A stretch of 64,000 nucleotides of DNA, from the NCBI GenBank assembly GCA_029866155.1, contig JARWZW010000072.1:42674-106673 (forward strand), read 5' to 3'. Under the pieces are notes generated by a model. It did not search any database. It had not been told where the DNA came from and saw only the letters and a program-made list of their open reading frames with translations. Each line of letters begins with the position of its first letter. Within the stretch, counting starts at the first letter, position 1. The DNA comes from Caulobacter sp. GTDB taxonomy: Bacteria; Pseudomonadota; Alphaproteobacteria; Caulobacterales; Caulobacteraceae. Below, one piece after another: positions 54,928 through 64,000 of this stretch. The translations under genes were made by a program, and so were the position numbers.

Positions 54928-56288
54928 GCCCCATCGCCGACGGCTCACCTCCGGTTTCCGCCGGCCCGGACGAACAGTCCGGGGGCGAGGTGATCGAGGC
55001 CTGTTTCAACCGCATCCTCGACGCCTTTCTGATGACGGACGACAGGGCGCCCGTGGCGGTCGCCCTGTCCGGAGGCGGCGATTCCGTCGCCCTTCTCCAT
55101 TTGGCCGATGCCTGGGCCCGCCGTCATGGCCGCGACCTGGCCGTCCTGACCGTCGACCATGGCCTTCAGGTCGCCTCCAGCGACTGGGCCATGGCCTGCG
55201 CCCGGCTGAGCCGGGACCTGGGCCGCCCCCACAGCATCCTGACCTGGCAGGGTCCGAAACCGGCCAGCGGCCTTCCGGCGGCGGCCCGCGCAGCCCGGCA
55301 CGGCCTGCTGGCCGAAGCCGTCAGAAGCCTCGGTGGCCGGGTGCTGCTGCTGGGCCATACAGCCGATGATCTGGCCGAGGGTCAGGCCATGCGGGCGGCG
55401 GGCTCCACCCTGCCTGACCCCCGGACCTGGTCGCCATCCCCGGCCTGGCCAGAGGGACGCGGCCTGTTCCTGTTGAGGCCGCTTCTTGCGGTCCGCCGCC
55501 AGGCCCTGAGGGACTGGCTGGTTGGCCGGGACCTCTCCTGGATCGAGGACCCGGCCAACCAGGATGTCCGCTACGCCCGTGCCCGGGCCAGGTCCGCCAT
55601 CGCGGATACCGGCCGCGAGGTCGGACGTCCCGGAGAGACCGCGGAGTCCATCGAGACCTGGGCAGGGGCCGCGCCTCCCGATCTGGCCACGGCCGTTGAG
55701 CGGGCAGCCGGGCTTCTGGTCCTGCCCCGCAGCCTGTCGACCCGCGCCCTGGCGGCCGCCTGCCTCTGCGCTTCCGGCGGCGTTCGCCCGCCACGCCGGG
55801 AACAGCTGTCCGGGGTGATGGCCCGGCTGGCCCGACCCGGCCCGGTTACGGCGACCCTGGCCGGCGCCCGTCTGGAGGCCGAGGGCGACAGGCTGTGGAT
55901 TATGCGGGAGGCGGGCGAATTCCGCCGGTTGCCCATCGTTCCTCTGGCCCTGCCCCAATATGGCACGACGATCTGGGACGGGCGTTTCGAACTGGCCCCG
56001 ACAGACCGCCAGGCGACCCTGCGTCCCCTGGCCGGACAGGCGCGAAGACTGCCGCCCGAACAACAGGCAAGGCTGCGAACCCTGCGGCCGGCGGCGCGTC
56101 TGGCCCTGCCTGTGCTGCAGGACAGCGTGGGCGGCTGGACTTGCCCGATCCTTGCAGCCCATCCCCCAGTCAGCCTTCAGTCCCTGGTCCTGGCCCGATT
56201 TTGGAGCGCCATGGGCCAGATACAGCGGGAAGCCGACATGCCAGGGGCCGGGAGACATGGCAAACTGGCAGGTGACGACCTATGTTGA
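54915..56288 (+). CDS. tilS: tRNA(Ile)-lysidine synthetase
   Basis: 457 residues. TilS changes C34 of tRNA-Ile (CAT anticodon) to lysidine, switching its reading from Met to Ile. The N-terminal PP-loop is VALSGGGDSVALLHLA, and GHTADDLAEG and the WIEDPANQDVRYARARAR stretch follow, as in the family. The C-terminal third is divergent. The start is GTG at 54915, overlapping cpoB by 13 bases. Confidence 0.9.
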   Translation: MHGLSPIADGSPPVSAGPDEQSGGEVIEACFNRILDAFLMTDDRAPVAVALSGGGDSVALLHLADAWARRHGRDLAVLTVDHGLQVASSDWAMACARLSRDLGRPHSILTWQGPKPASGLPAAARAARHGLLAEAVRSLGGRVLLLGHTADDLAEGQAMRAAGSTLPDPRTWSPSPAWPEGRGLFLLRPLLAVRRQALRDWLVGRDLSWIEDPANQDVRYARARARSAIADTGREVGRPGETAESIETWAGAAPPDLATAVERAAGLLVLPRSLSTRALAAACLCASGGVRPPRREQLSGVMARLARPGPVTATLAGARLEAEGDRLWIMREAGEFRRLPIVPLALPQYGTTIWDGRFELAPTDRQATLRPLAGQARRLPPEQQARLRTLRPAARLALPVLQDSVGGWTCPILAAHPPVSLQSLVLARFWSAMGQIQREADMPGAGRHGKLAGDDLC

Positions 56289-56322
56289 AGCCGGACACGG
56301 TCCGTGAGGAAGAGTTGAGATC

Positions 56323-58221
<1,899 letters not shown>

Positions 58222-58294
58222 TCCGCTCGACCAGGGCTGACGATATCGCCGCCGCTATGCCGGCCCTTCCCCGATCAATGGGAGCGGCGCCAGC

Positions 58295-59185
58295 ATGGCG
58301 GTTGGCTTTTGTGGGTCGCAGCAGGTCATGATCTGCCCCCCGGTGAAGCGTCCCCTTGTGATGGGCATCGTCAATGTCACGCCGGACAGCTTTTCGGACG
58401 GCGGGCGGCATGCTGGCCCGGAGGCCGGCCTGGCCCATGGCCTCAGGCTGCTGGCCGAAGGGGCGGACATCCTTGATATCGGCGGCGAGTCGACCCGGCC
58501 GGGCGCCGACCCGGTGTCAGAGGAGCAGGAGCTGGCCCGGGTCATACCGGTGATCGCGACCCTGCGGTCCCGGACGGCGGCGCCAATCTCGATCGACACC
58601 ATGAAACCGGCTGTCGCCCGGGCCGCCATGGCCGCCGGCGCCACAATCTGGAATGACGTGAACGCCCTCAGGGCGCCGGGCGCCCTGGATGCCGCCGCCA
58701 AGCTGGGCTGCGAGGTTGTGCTGATGCATATGCTGGGCGAGCCCATGACCATGCAGCAGGCTCCGCACTATGACGATGTGGTGGGCGAGGTTGAGGCCTT
58801 CCTGCTGGACCGGGCCCGGGCCGCCGTGGAGGCCGGCGTGGAACGAAGCCGCATCTGGCTCGATCCCGGCATCGGCTTTGGCAAGACGCCCGACCACAAC
58901 CTCGCCCTGCTCGCCGCCCTCCCCCGGTTCACCGGGCTGGGTTTCCGCATTCTGCTGGGGGCCAGCCGCAAGCGGTTCATCGCAGCCCTTGATCCCCTGG
59001 GGGCGGACCCTGACCGGCGACTGGGCGGGTCCCTGGCCGCCGCCCTGGCCGGGGCGGCCGCCGGCGTGACGGCTGTCCGGGTGCATGACGTCCGCGACAC
59101 TGTGCAGGGTCTCGCGATCGATGCGGCGATCAGGTCAGCGGCCAGGGCTGGAGCCGGGCCCGGGATCCAGAGCCTGTTCCGATAA
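58295..59185 (+). CDS. folP: Dihydropteroate synthase
   Basis: 296 residues. Joins p-aminobenzoate to 6-hydroxymethyl-dihydropterin pyrophosphate in folate synthesis (the sulfonamide target). Motifs: MGIVNVTPDSFSDGG, DIGGESTRPGA, NDVNALRAPGAL, LDPGIGFGKTPDHNLALL and GASRKRFI. Start at 58295 or at an internal ATG (58328) is open. The last codons and the stop lie inside the palindromic repeat at 59169-59218, so the C-terminal QSLFR is encoded by that repeat. Confidence 0.93.
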   Translation: MAVGFCGSQQVMICPPVKRPLVMGIVNVTPDSFSDGGRHAGPEAGLAHGLRLLAEGADILDIGGESTRPGADPVSEEQELARVIPVIATLRSRTAAPISIDTMKPAVARAAMAAGATIWNDVNALRAPGALDAAAKLGCEVVLMHMLGEPMTMQQAPHYDDVVGEVEAFLLDRARAAVEAGVERSRIWLDPGIGFGKTPDHNLALLAALPRFTGLGFRILLGASRKRFIAALDPLGADPDRRLGGSLAAALAGAAAGVTAVRVHDVRDTVQGLAIDAAIRSAARAGAGPGIQSLFR

Positions 59186-59218
59186 GCGTGAAGCGGCTAT
59201 CGGATCGGAACAGGCTCT
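59169..59218. repeat. Palindromic repeat element, copy 1
   Basis: 50 bases; the outer 15-bp arms AGAGCCTGTTCCGAT and ATCGGAACAGGCTCT pair perfectly around GATAAGCGTGAAGCGGC-type core. It is highly similar to 63932-63983. The folP stop codon (59183-59185) lies inside it. Could act as a hairpin terminator or mRNA-end stabiliser. Confidence 0.88.
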
Positions 59219-59293
59219 AGCCCCCCTGGACGCTATCAGTCTGGACCTCGCCCCTCGCCACAGTCACTGTGATGAGCAGGAGGAAACCACCCT

Positions 59294-59668
59294 ATGGCGA
59301 CCGCGCGATACCTTGTGGACGATGTGGAGGCGGCGCTCGCCTTCTACACCGGGTCGCTGGACTTCGAAGTCCGGCAGAGGTTCGGCCCGGCCATGGCGAT
59401 CATCACCCGCGGCGACCTGGACCTCTGGCTCGCTGGTCCAGCCTCGTCCGCCGCCCGGCCGCTGGCCGATGGTCGACAGCCTGAGGCGGGCGGCTGGAAC
59501 CGGATCGTCCTGAACGTCACAGACCTGCCCGCCCTGGTCGACCGCATGATGGCCGCGGGGGTCATCTTTCGAGGCCCCGTCGTCAACGGTCCGGGCGGTT
59601 CACAGATTCTGTGCGAAGACCCATCGGGCAATCCCGTTGAACTGTTCGAGCCTCAATCCCAGACCTGA
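59294..59668 (+). CDS. VOC-family (glyoxalase/bleomycin-resistance-like) protein
   Basis: 124 residues of one vicinal-oxygen-chelate domain: TARYLVDDVEAALAFYTGSL at the start, ITRGDLDLWLAGP, and VNGPGGSQILCEDPSGNPVE with the closing metal Glu. Members are dioxygenases, glyoxalases or resistance proteins; which one is not clear. AGGAGG lies upstream of the ATG. The next gene starts 40 bases later. Confidence 0.82.
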   Translation: MATARYLVDDVEAALAFYTGSLDFEVRQRFGPAMAIITRGDLDLWLAGPASSAARPLADGRQPEAGGWNRIVLNVTDLPALVDRMMAAGVIFRGPVVNGPGGSQILCEDPSGNPVELFEPQSQT

Positions 59669-59708
59669 AGTTCCCGACACAAAAGACCCGGACAAAAAGA
59701 TCCCAGAC

Positions 59709-60482
59709 ATGAGCGAATTCACCACGCCGGACGGCCTGACCCTGGCCTATGACGACCTGGGCCCCCAGGACGCCCGCCCCATCCTGCTGATCCACGGCTT
59801 TTCCTCCAATCGCGAGGAGGGCTGGCGCCGGACCGGCTGGTACAGCGCCATCGAACGGCGCGGCCAGCGGCTGATCGCCATGGACACACGCGGCCATGGC
59901 CTCAGCGCCAAGCCCCATGACCCGGCGGCCTATGAACGCAGCCGGCTGGTCGGCGACCTGATCGCCCTGCTGGACCACCGCAATGTCGGCCGGGCCGATG
60001 TGGTGGGCTATTCCATGGGCGCGCGCCTGGCGCTGCAACTGGCCCTGACCGCGCCGGACAGGGTGGACCATCTGGTTCTGGGGGGCGTCGGCGGGCGGAT
60101 CTTCACCCCCTCGCCGCCCGACGACGCCATGGGCCAGGCCATGGAGGCGGCCGACCCCGAAAGCATTTCCGACCCCATGCTGCGCAGTTTCCGGCATTTC
60201 GCCGATGAGCAGGGCGAAGACCGGCTGTCCCTGGCCGCCCTGTCGCGGGCGCCCTCCGGCGGCCTGACGCCTGATGACCTGTACGCGGTCCGTAGCCCCA
60301 CCCTGGTGGCGGCAGGATCCCGCGACGAGCTTGCCGGCTCGCCCCAGGTCCTGGCCGACGCCATCCCCGGCGCCAGATCCGTCACCCTGCCCGGCTGCGA
60401 CCACTTCAACGCCATCCCCCACGCCCTGCTGAAGGCCAGCGAGTTCGACTTCCTGGATGGCTATCTGGAGGAGGGATACTAG
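59709..60482 (+). CDS. Alpha/beta-fold hydrolase
   Basis: 257 residues. Oxyanion motif ILLIHGFSSN, nucleophile elbow GYSMGARLAL (Ser), and acid/His near DELAGSPQVL and GCDHFNAI form the catalytic set. Likely an esterase, lactonase or C-C hydrolase acting on a small molecule; the substrate is unknown. It probably shares a transcript with the VOC protein. The ATG at 59709 is preferred over the longer open frame from 59637, which overlaps the previous gene. Confidence 0.85.
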   Translation: MSEFTTPDGLTLAYDDLGPQDARPILLIHGFSSNREEGWRRTGWYSAIERRGQRLIAMDTRGHGLSAKPHDPAAYERSRLVGDLIALLDHRNVGRADVVGYSMGARLALQLALTAPDRVDHLVLGGVGGRIFTPSPPDDAMGQAMEAADPESISDPMLRSFRHFADEQGEDRLSLAALSRAPSGGLTPDDLYAVRSPTLVAAGSRDELAGSPQVLADAIPGARSVTLPGCDHFNAIPHALLKASEFDFLDGYLEEGY

Positions 60483-60568
60483 GTGACGGCTGGGCGGAAC
60501 CCCGGCGGCTGGAGCGGCCCGGCTTTCCAAACCCGGTTACCAATCAGCGACTGGACCGAAACAGGGCC

Positions 60569-61453
60569 ATGAGTCCCGAACAGATCGTCAGGGCCGTGTC
60601 GCGGCATTTTCCGCTGACGACACTCCGGAAGGTCGAGCCCCTGAAGGGCGGGGTCTCCGCAAATGTCTATCGCCTGGACCTGACCCGCGCCGACGGCGCC
60701 CGCCGCTCCATTGTCCTGCGCGAAAAGGGCAAATCAGGCCTCGTGACGGCGTTGGAGTTTTCCCTGCTGACCGCCCTGCATGAGGCCGGCCTTCCAACAC
60801 CGCTTCCCATCGCCCTTGACGACGGTCTCCGAGACGCGACCTCGCCCTTCATCCTGATGAGCTTCGTCGAGGGTGGAAGCCAGATCCCTGGGGACCATGT
60901 GGATCCGCGCCTCCTGACCATGGCACAGACCCTGGCGGCAGTGCATGCATTGCCAACCGGGGACCTCCCGAAACTCCCCCTTCGCCTGGACCCCCTTTCG
61001 GAAGTACTGGATTTTCTGCCCGTCGGGGGCGAATGGGCGCCGCTGCGAAGCCACTGCGCGGCGCTGGGCTCCAGCCCCTATCAAGGCGTCCCGGTCCTGC
61101 TACACGGCGATTTCTGGCCCCAGAACCTGATCTGGAATGGGAACCGCGTCGCCGCGATCCTCGATTGGGAAGACGCCGCGCTCGGCGACCCCCTGTCGGA
61201 CCTCGCCTGCGCCATCCTGGAGCTCAGATACCTGTATGACGATGCGCAGGTTGACCGCTTCCAGGCGGCCTATGGCCTGCGTACCGAAATTGACCCGCAC
61301 CGCCTGGCCCTCTGGCAGGTCCATGTCGCCTCGGCCGCCCAGCAGTACATGGGTGACTGGGGCCTGGAACCGGCGCGGGAAGCCCATATGAGGCAGACCG
61401 CGCTCCGGCAGATCCGCGAGGCTGCCGAAGCGCTGCTGTCCAGGCCTGCCTGA
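60569..61453 (+). CDS. Phosphotransferase (APH/choline-kinase-like) family protein
   Basis: 294 residues with a kinase-like fold. N-lobe: VEPLKGGVSANVYRLDL (glycine-rich loop) and SIVLREKGK. C-lobe: Brenner motif LLHGDFWPQNLIWNG and metal-binding AAILDWEDAALGDPLSDLA. Many chromosomal members phosphorylate small metabolites rather than antibiotics, so resistance should not be assumed. Convergent with the glutathione transferase gene, five bases apart. Confidence 0.85.
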   Translation: MSPEQIVRAVSRHFPLTTLRKVEPLKGGVSANVYRLDLTRADGARRSIVLREKGKSGLVTALEFSLLTALHEAGLPTPLPIALDDGLRDATSPFILMSFVEGGSQIPGDHVDPRLLTMAQTLAAVHALPTGDLPKLPLRLDPLSEVLDFLPVGGEWAPLRSHCAALGSSPYQGVPVLLHGDFWPQNLIWNGNRVAAILDWEDAALGDPLSDLACAILELRYLYDDAQVDRFQAAYGLRTEIDPHRLALWQVHVASAAQQYMGDWGLEPAREAHMRQTALRQIREAAEALLSRPA

Positions 61454-61458
61454 AGCAA

Positions 61459-62085
61459 CTACCGCCCCAGCAGATACTCCCCGCCCTTGGCCAGGGCCGC
61501 CGCCCAGGCCGGGCGGGCATGCAGCCGTTCGATCCAGGCGGCCATGTTGGGATAGCTGGGCAGCTTGCCCATGGCCTTGGCCACTTCCGGCACAAAGCTC
61601 ATCTGGACATCGGCGCCGGTCAGGCTGTCGCCCATCAGATAGTCCCTGCCCGCCAGGGCGCCCTCGACATAGCCCAGGTGATTGGAGATCTCGCTCTCGA
61701 TGCGCGGATGCAGGGCTGCGCCGCCTTCCCCCAGCCTGGCGACATACATGTTCAGCATCAGGGGCAGCATGGCGCTGCCTTCCGCGTAATGCAGCCACTG
61801 CTGATAGACATCATAGTCGTGGCTCGCCGGATCCGGGGCCATCCGGCCATCGGCGTGGCGGCGGATGATGTAGTCGATGATGGACCCCGACTCGATGACC
61901 GTGTCGGTTCCGACCGTAACCACAGGGCTTTTGCCCAGCGGATGGATGGCCTTGAGCTCGGGCGGCGCCAGCCGGGTCACGGCGTCGCGGCTGTAGAACT
62001 TGATTTCATAGGGGAGCTTCAGCTCCTCCAGCAGCCAGAGAATACGCTGCGAGCGGCTTTCGTTCAGGTGATGGACGACGATCAT
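61459..62085 (-). CDS. Glutathione S-transferase family protein
   Basis: 208 residues. A thioredoxin-like N-terminal domain (MIVVHHLNESRSQRILWLLE, HPLGKSPVVTVGTDTVIESG with the cis-Pro and the glutathione-binding E-S pair) and an all-helical C-terminal domain with SLTGADVQMSFV. The catalytic residue near the N-terminus is probably Ser12. The ATG at 62085 has GGAGG upstream. Divergent from the acyl-CoA dehydrogenase. Confidence 0.88.
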   Translation of the reverse strand: MIVVHHLNESRSQRILWLLEELKLPYEIKFYSRDAVTRLAPPELKAIHPLGKSPVVTVGTDTVIESGSIIDYIIRRHADGRMAPDPASHDYDVYQQWLHYAEGSAMLPLMLNMYVARLGEGGAALHPRIESEISNHLGYVEGALAGRDYLMGDSLTGADVQMSFVPEVAKAMGKLPSYPNMAAWIERLHARPAWAAALAKGGEYLLGR

Positions 62086-62165
62086 GGTGACCTCCGGCGA
62101 CTGTGTGTCCCCCCTGTTAGCCCAACCGGCGCGGGCGGGGTAAATTAATGCGCAAACGCTCTTTG

Positions 62166-62202
62166 TTGTGTGCCCTGGCGGAATATCTATAGTGCACTGC
62201 AC
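62166..62202 (+). promoter_or_regulatory. Promoter and operator-like palindrome before the acyl-CoA dehydrogenase
   Basis: TTGTGT (62166-62171), a 16-base spacer and TATAGT (62188-62193), immediately overlapped by GTGCA-C-TGCAC (62192-62202). A repressor bound there would block the promoter. The regulator is unknown. Confidence 0.45.
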
Positions 62203-62227
62203 AAGAGCTCTGGAGAGTTATGCCGAA

Positions 62228-63934
62228 ATGACCGCCGCCGCCCTGACCGCCGAGTCCGTCTCCGCCGAAGCACCCGCCCTGGTCATGGGCGATCTGGTCT
62301 CCCTGCTGCGGGACGCCGCCGGCAACGTCCAGGCCTTCGTGGCCGACGCCAAGGGTGCGGTAAAGGCCCGTATCTCGTCGGGCGGCAAGATCGATCGCAA
62401 GCTGGCTGATCTGGAACAGCACTGCGTCCATGGCTTTGGCTGGTACGCTTCCTACGGAGAGCTGATGACCCAGGTCGCCGGCTGGGCGGCCGAGCTGGAC
62501 GCCCAGGGCCGGTTTGGCGAGACCGAGCAGCTGCTGGCCCAGCTCCTGTTCTCCGAATACGCCGCCCAGCTGGTTGGCGGTATCCCGATGAACCAGGGCG
62601 AGATCATCCGGCCGGCCGACCTGACCTCCGACCGCGAGACCATGAACCGGCTGTTCGCCCCGGCCCTGGTGCGCCTGATCAATGAAGGCGGTGGCCAGGC
62701 GGTCAAGACCCGGCTGGCGCAGCTGGTGTCAGACGCCCGCGGCAAGGCGACGGTCGAGGACACCGGTCTCGAAGAGACCTTCGAGATGATCCGCGACCAG
62801 TTCCACAGCTTCGCCGACAACAAGGTCATTCCCTTCGCCCATCAGTGGCATCTGAAGGATGAATTGATCCCGATGGAGCTGATCAAGGAGCTGGGCGACC
62901 TGGGCGTCTTCGGCCTGACAATCCCCGAGGAGTACGGCGGCGCCGGCATGGGCAAGACCGCCATGTGCGTCGTATCCGAGGAACTCAGCCGCGCCTGGAT
63001 CGGCGTCGGCTCCCTCGCCACCCGCTCCGAAATCGCCGCCGAGCTGATCCTCACCGGCGGCACGGACGAGCAGAAGGCCGAGTGGCTGCCCAGGATCGCC
63101 AGCGCAGAAACCCTGCCGACAGCGGTCTTCACCGAGCCCAACACCGGGTCCGACCTGGGCGCTCTGCGCACGCGCGGGGTGCTGGAGGGCGATCATTATG
63201 TCGTCACCGGCAACAAGACCTGGATCACCCATGCGGCCCGCGCCGATGTCATGACCCTGCTGGTCCGGACCATTCCGGACACGACCGACTACCGCGGCCT
63301 GTCCATGCTGCTGGCGCCCAAGCTGCGCGGTGATGACGCCAACCCCTTCCCGACCCCCGGCATGAGCGGCGGCGAGATCGAGGTCCTCGGCTATCGCGGC
63401 ATGAAGGAATACGAGATCGGCTTTGACGGCTTCACCGTCCCGGCCGCCAACCTGCTGGGCGGGGTCGAGGGCCAGGGCTTCAAGCAGCTGATGGCGACCT
63501 TCGAAAGCGCCCGGATCCAGACAGCGGCCCGGGCCGTCGGCGTCGCCCAGCGCTGCCTCGAGCTGGGCCTCAACTACGCCCTGGACCGCAAGCAGTTCGG
63601 CGGCCCGATCTTTGGCTTCCCGCGGGTGGCCAACAAGATCGCCATGATGGCGGCCGAGATCATGGGTGTGCGCCAGCTGACCTATTTCGCCGCCCGCCAG
63701 AAGGATGAGGGCAAGCGCTGCGATCTCGAGGCCGGCATGGCCAAGCTGATCGCCGCCCGGGTGGCCTGGGCCGCCGCCGACAACGCCCTGCAGATCCATG
63801 GGGGCAATGGATTCGCCATGGAATACGAAGTCAGCCGCGTCCTGGCCGACGCCCGCATCCTCAACATCTTCGAGGGGGCCGGCGAAATCCAGGCCCAGGT
63901 GATTGCGCGCCGTCTGCTGGAGGACGGCAACTAG
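62228..63934 (+). CDS. Acyl-CoA dehydrogenase
   Basis: 568 residues, an FAD enzyme of beta-oxidation or a related pathway. An N-terminal extension of about 190 residues, including FGWYASYGELMTQV, precedes the usual dehydrogenase fold: LTIPEEYGGAGMGKTAM, TAVFTEPNTGSDLGALRT, GNKTWITHA, RAVGVAQRCLELGLNYALDR and the C-terminal LQIHGGNGFAMEYEVSR with IFEGAGEIQ. It belongs to the larger, extended acyl-CoA dehydrogenases of alphaproteobacteria rather than the ~380-residue type. A four-codon frame (ATGCCGAAATGA at 62220) ends over its ATG. The stop is inside the second palindromic repeat. Confidence 0.9.
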   Translation: MTAAALTAESVSAEAPALVMGDLVSLLRDAAGNVQAFVADAKGAVKARISSGGKIDRKLADLEQHCVHGFGWYASYGELMTQVAGWAAELDAQGRFGETEQLLAQLLFSEYAAQLVGGIPMNQGEIIRPADLTSDRETMNRLFAPALVRLINEGGGQAVKTRLAQLVSDARGKATVEDTGLEETFEMIRDQFHSFADNKVIPFAHQWHLKDELIPMELIKELGDLGVFGLTIPEEYGGAGMGKTAMCVVSEELSRAWIGVGSLATRSEIAAELILTGGTDEQKAEWLPRIASAETLPTAVFTEPNTGSDLGALRTRGVLEGDHYVVTGNKTWITHAARADVMTLLVRTIPDTTDYRGLSMLLAPKLRGDDANPFPTPGMSGGEIEVLGYRGMKEYEIGFDGFTVPAANLLGGVEGQGFKQLMATFESARIQTAARAVGVAQRCLELGLNYALDRKQFGGPIFGFPRVANKIAMMAAEIMGVRQLTYFAARQKDEGKRCDLEAGMAKLIAARVAWAAADNALQIHGGNGFAMEYEVSRVLADARILNIFEGAGEIQAQVIARRLLEDGN

Positions 63935-63983
63935 AGCATGTTCCGATAAGTGTGAAGCGGTTATCGGATCGAAACATGCTCTA
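63932..63983. repeat. Palindromic repeat element, copy 2
   Basis: 52 bases: arms TAGAGCATGTTCCGAT and ATCGAAACATGCTCTA pair with one mismatch around the same core as copy 1 at 59169-59218. The TAG stop of the acyl-CoA dehydrogenase is its first three bases. Confidence 0.88.
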
Positions 63984-64000
63984 ACCCTTTGAATCAGAGC

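Noticed and set aside
60569..61453. Reading the phosphotransferase as an aminoglycoside-resistance gene
   Set aside because: The fold is shared by many metabolic kinases, and the gene sits in a chromosomal metabolic context with no mobile element.

Overview
The window is very GC-rich alphaproteobacterial chromosome. The gene order ruvC-ruvA-ruvB-ybgC-tolQ-tolR-tolA-tolB-pal-cpoB-tilS-ftsH-folP, the many TonB-receptor, RTX and autotransporter-type surface proteins, and the spread of GTG/TTG starts suggest Caulobacterales (Caulobacter/Phenylobacterium-like). The genus is inference only; no rRNA or marker alignment was possible.

Layout. 1-3.9 kb: the tail of a TonB-dependent receptor with a clean terminator, a degenerate histidine-kinase/receiver protein, the Na+/H+ antiporter NhaA and a tRNA-Met. 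3.9-14.9 kb: a glycosyltransferase/asparagine-synthase pair, an FAD oxidoreductase, a fused indolepyruvate ferredoxin oxidoreductase with a divergent Lrp/AsnC regulator, a secreted propeller-like protein coupled to a pirin, a 53-codon gene behind an iron-box-like palindrome, and pgsA. 15-25 kb is the accessory part: two small paralogous RTX proteins, a ~1,480-residue RTX/beta-solenoid protein, a membrane hybrid histidine kinase, a short gene coupled to that kinase, and a DUF2189-like membrane protein. Two families of ~92 % identical direct repeats (R1, R2) tie these genes together.

25-34 kb: an AHL-lactonase-like hydrolase, uvrC, a winged-helix regulator, ispG, a GT8-like glycosyltransferase behind a perfect FNR/FixK-type palindrome, a 55-residue secreted peptide, a quinone-oxidoreductase-like dehydrogenase, a secreted SgcJ/EcaC protein, and an OxyR-like LysR regulator that lacks the peroxidatic cysteine but has an OxyR-like site at its own start. 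34-43 kb is one gene, a 3,024-residue glycine-rich autotransporter with 33 repeat units. 43-47 kb: a small membrane protein, a D-aminoacylase-type amidohydrolase and a universal stress protein behind a second FNR/FixK-type box.

47-59 kb is the conserved housekeeping block: Holliday-junction processing (RuvABC), the Tol-Pal envelope system, tRNA-Ile lysidine synthase, the FtsH protease and dihydropteroate synthase. 59-64 kb holds small metabolic genes (VOC protein, alpha/beta hydrolase, phosphotransferase, glutathione transferase, acyl-CoA dehydrogenase) and two copies of a ~50-bp palindromic repeat, each swallowing the stop codon of the gene before it.

The most unusual part is the 17-25 kb RTX/kinase region: a ~30-residue N-terminal segment is shared by the giant RTX protein and by a 52-codon gene whose stop overlaps the kinase start, and a broken second copy of the small-gene/kinase junction lies upstream. 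All identities quoted are counted by eye.
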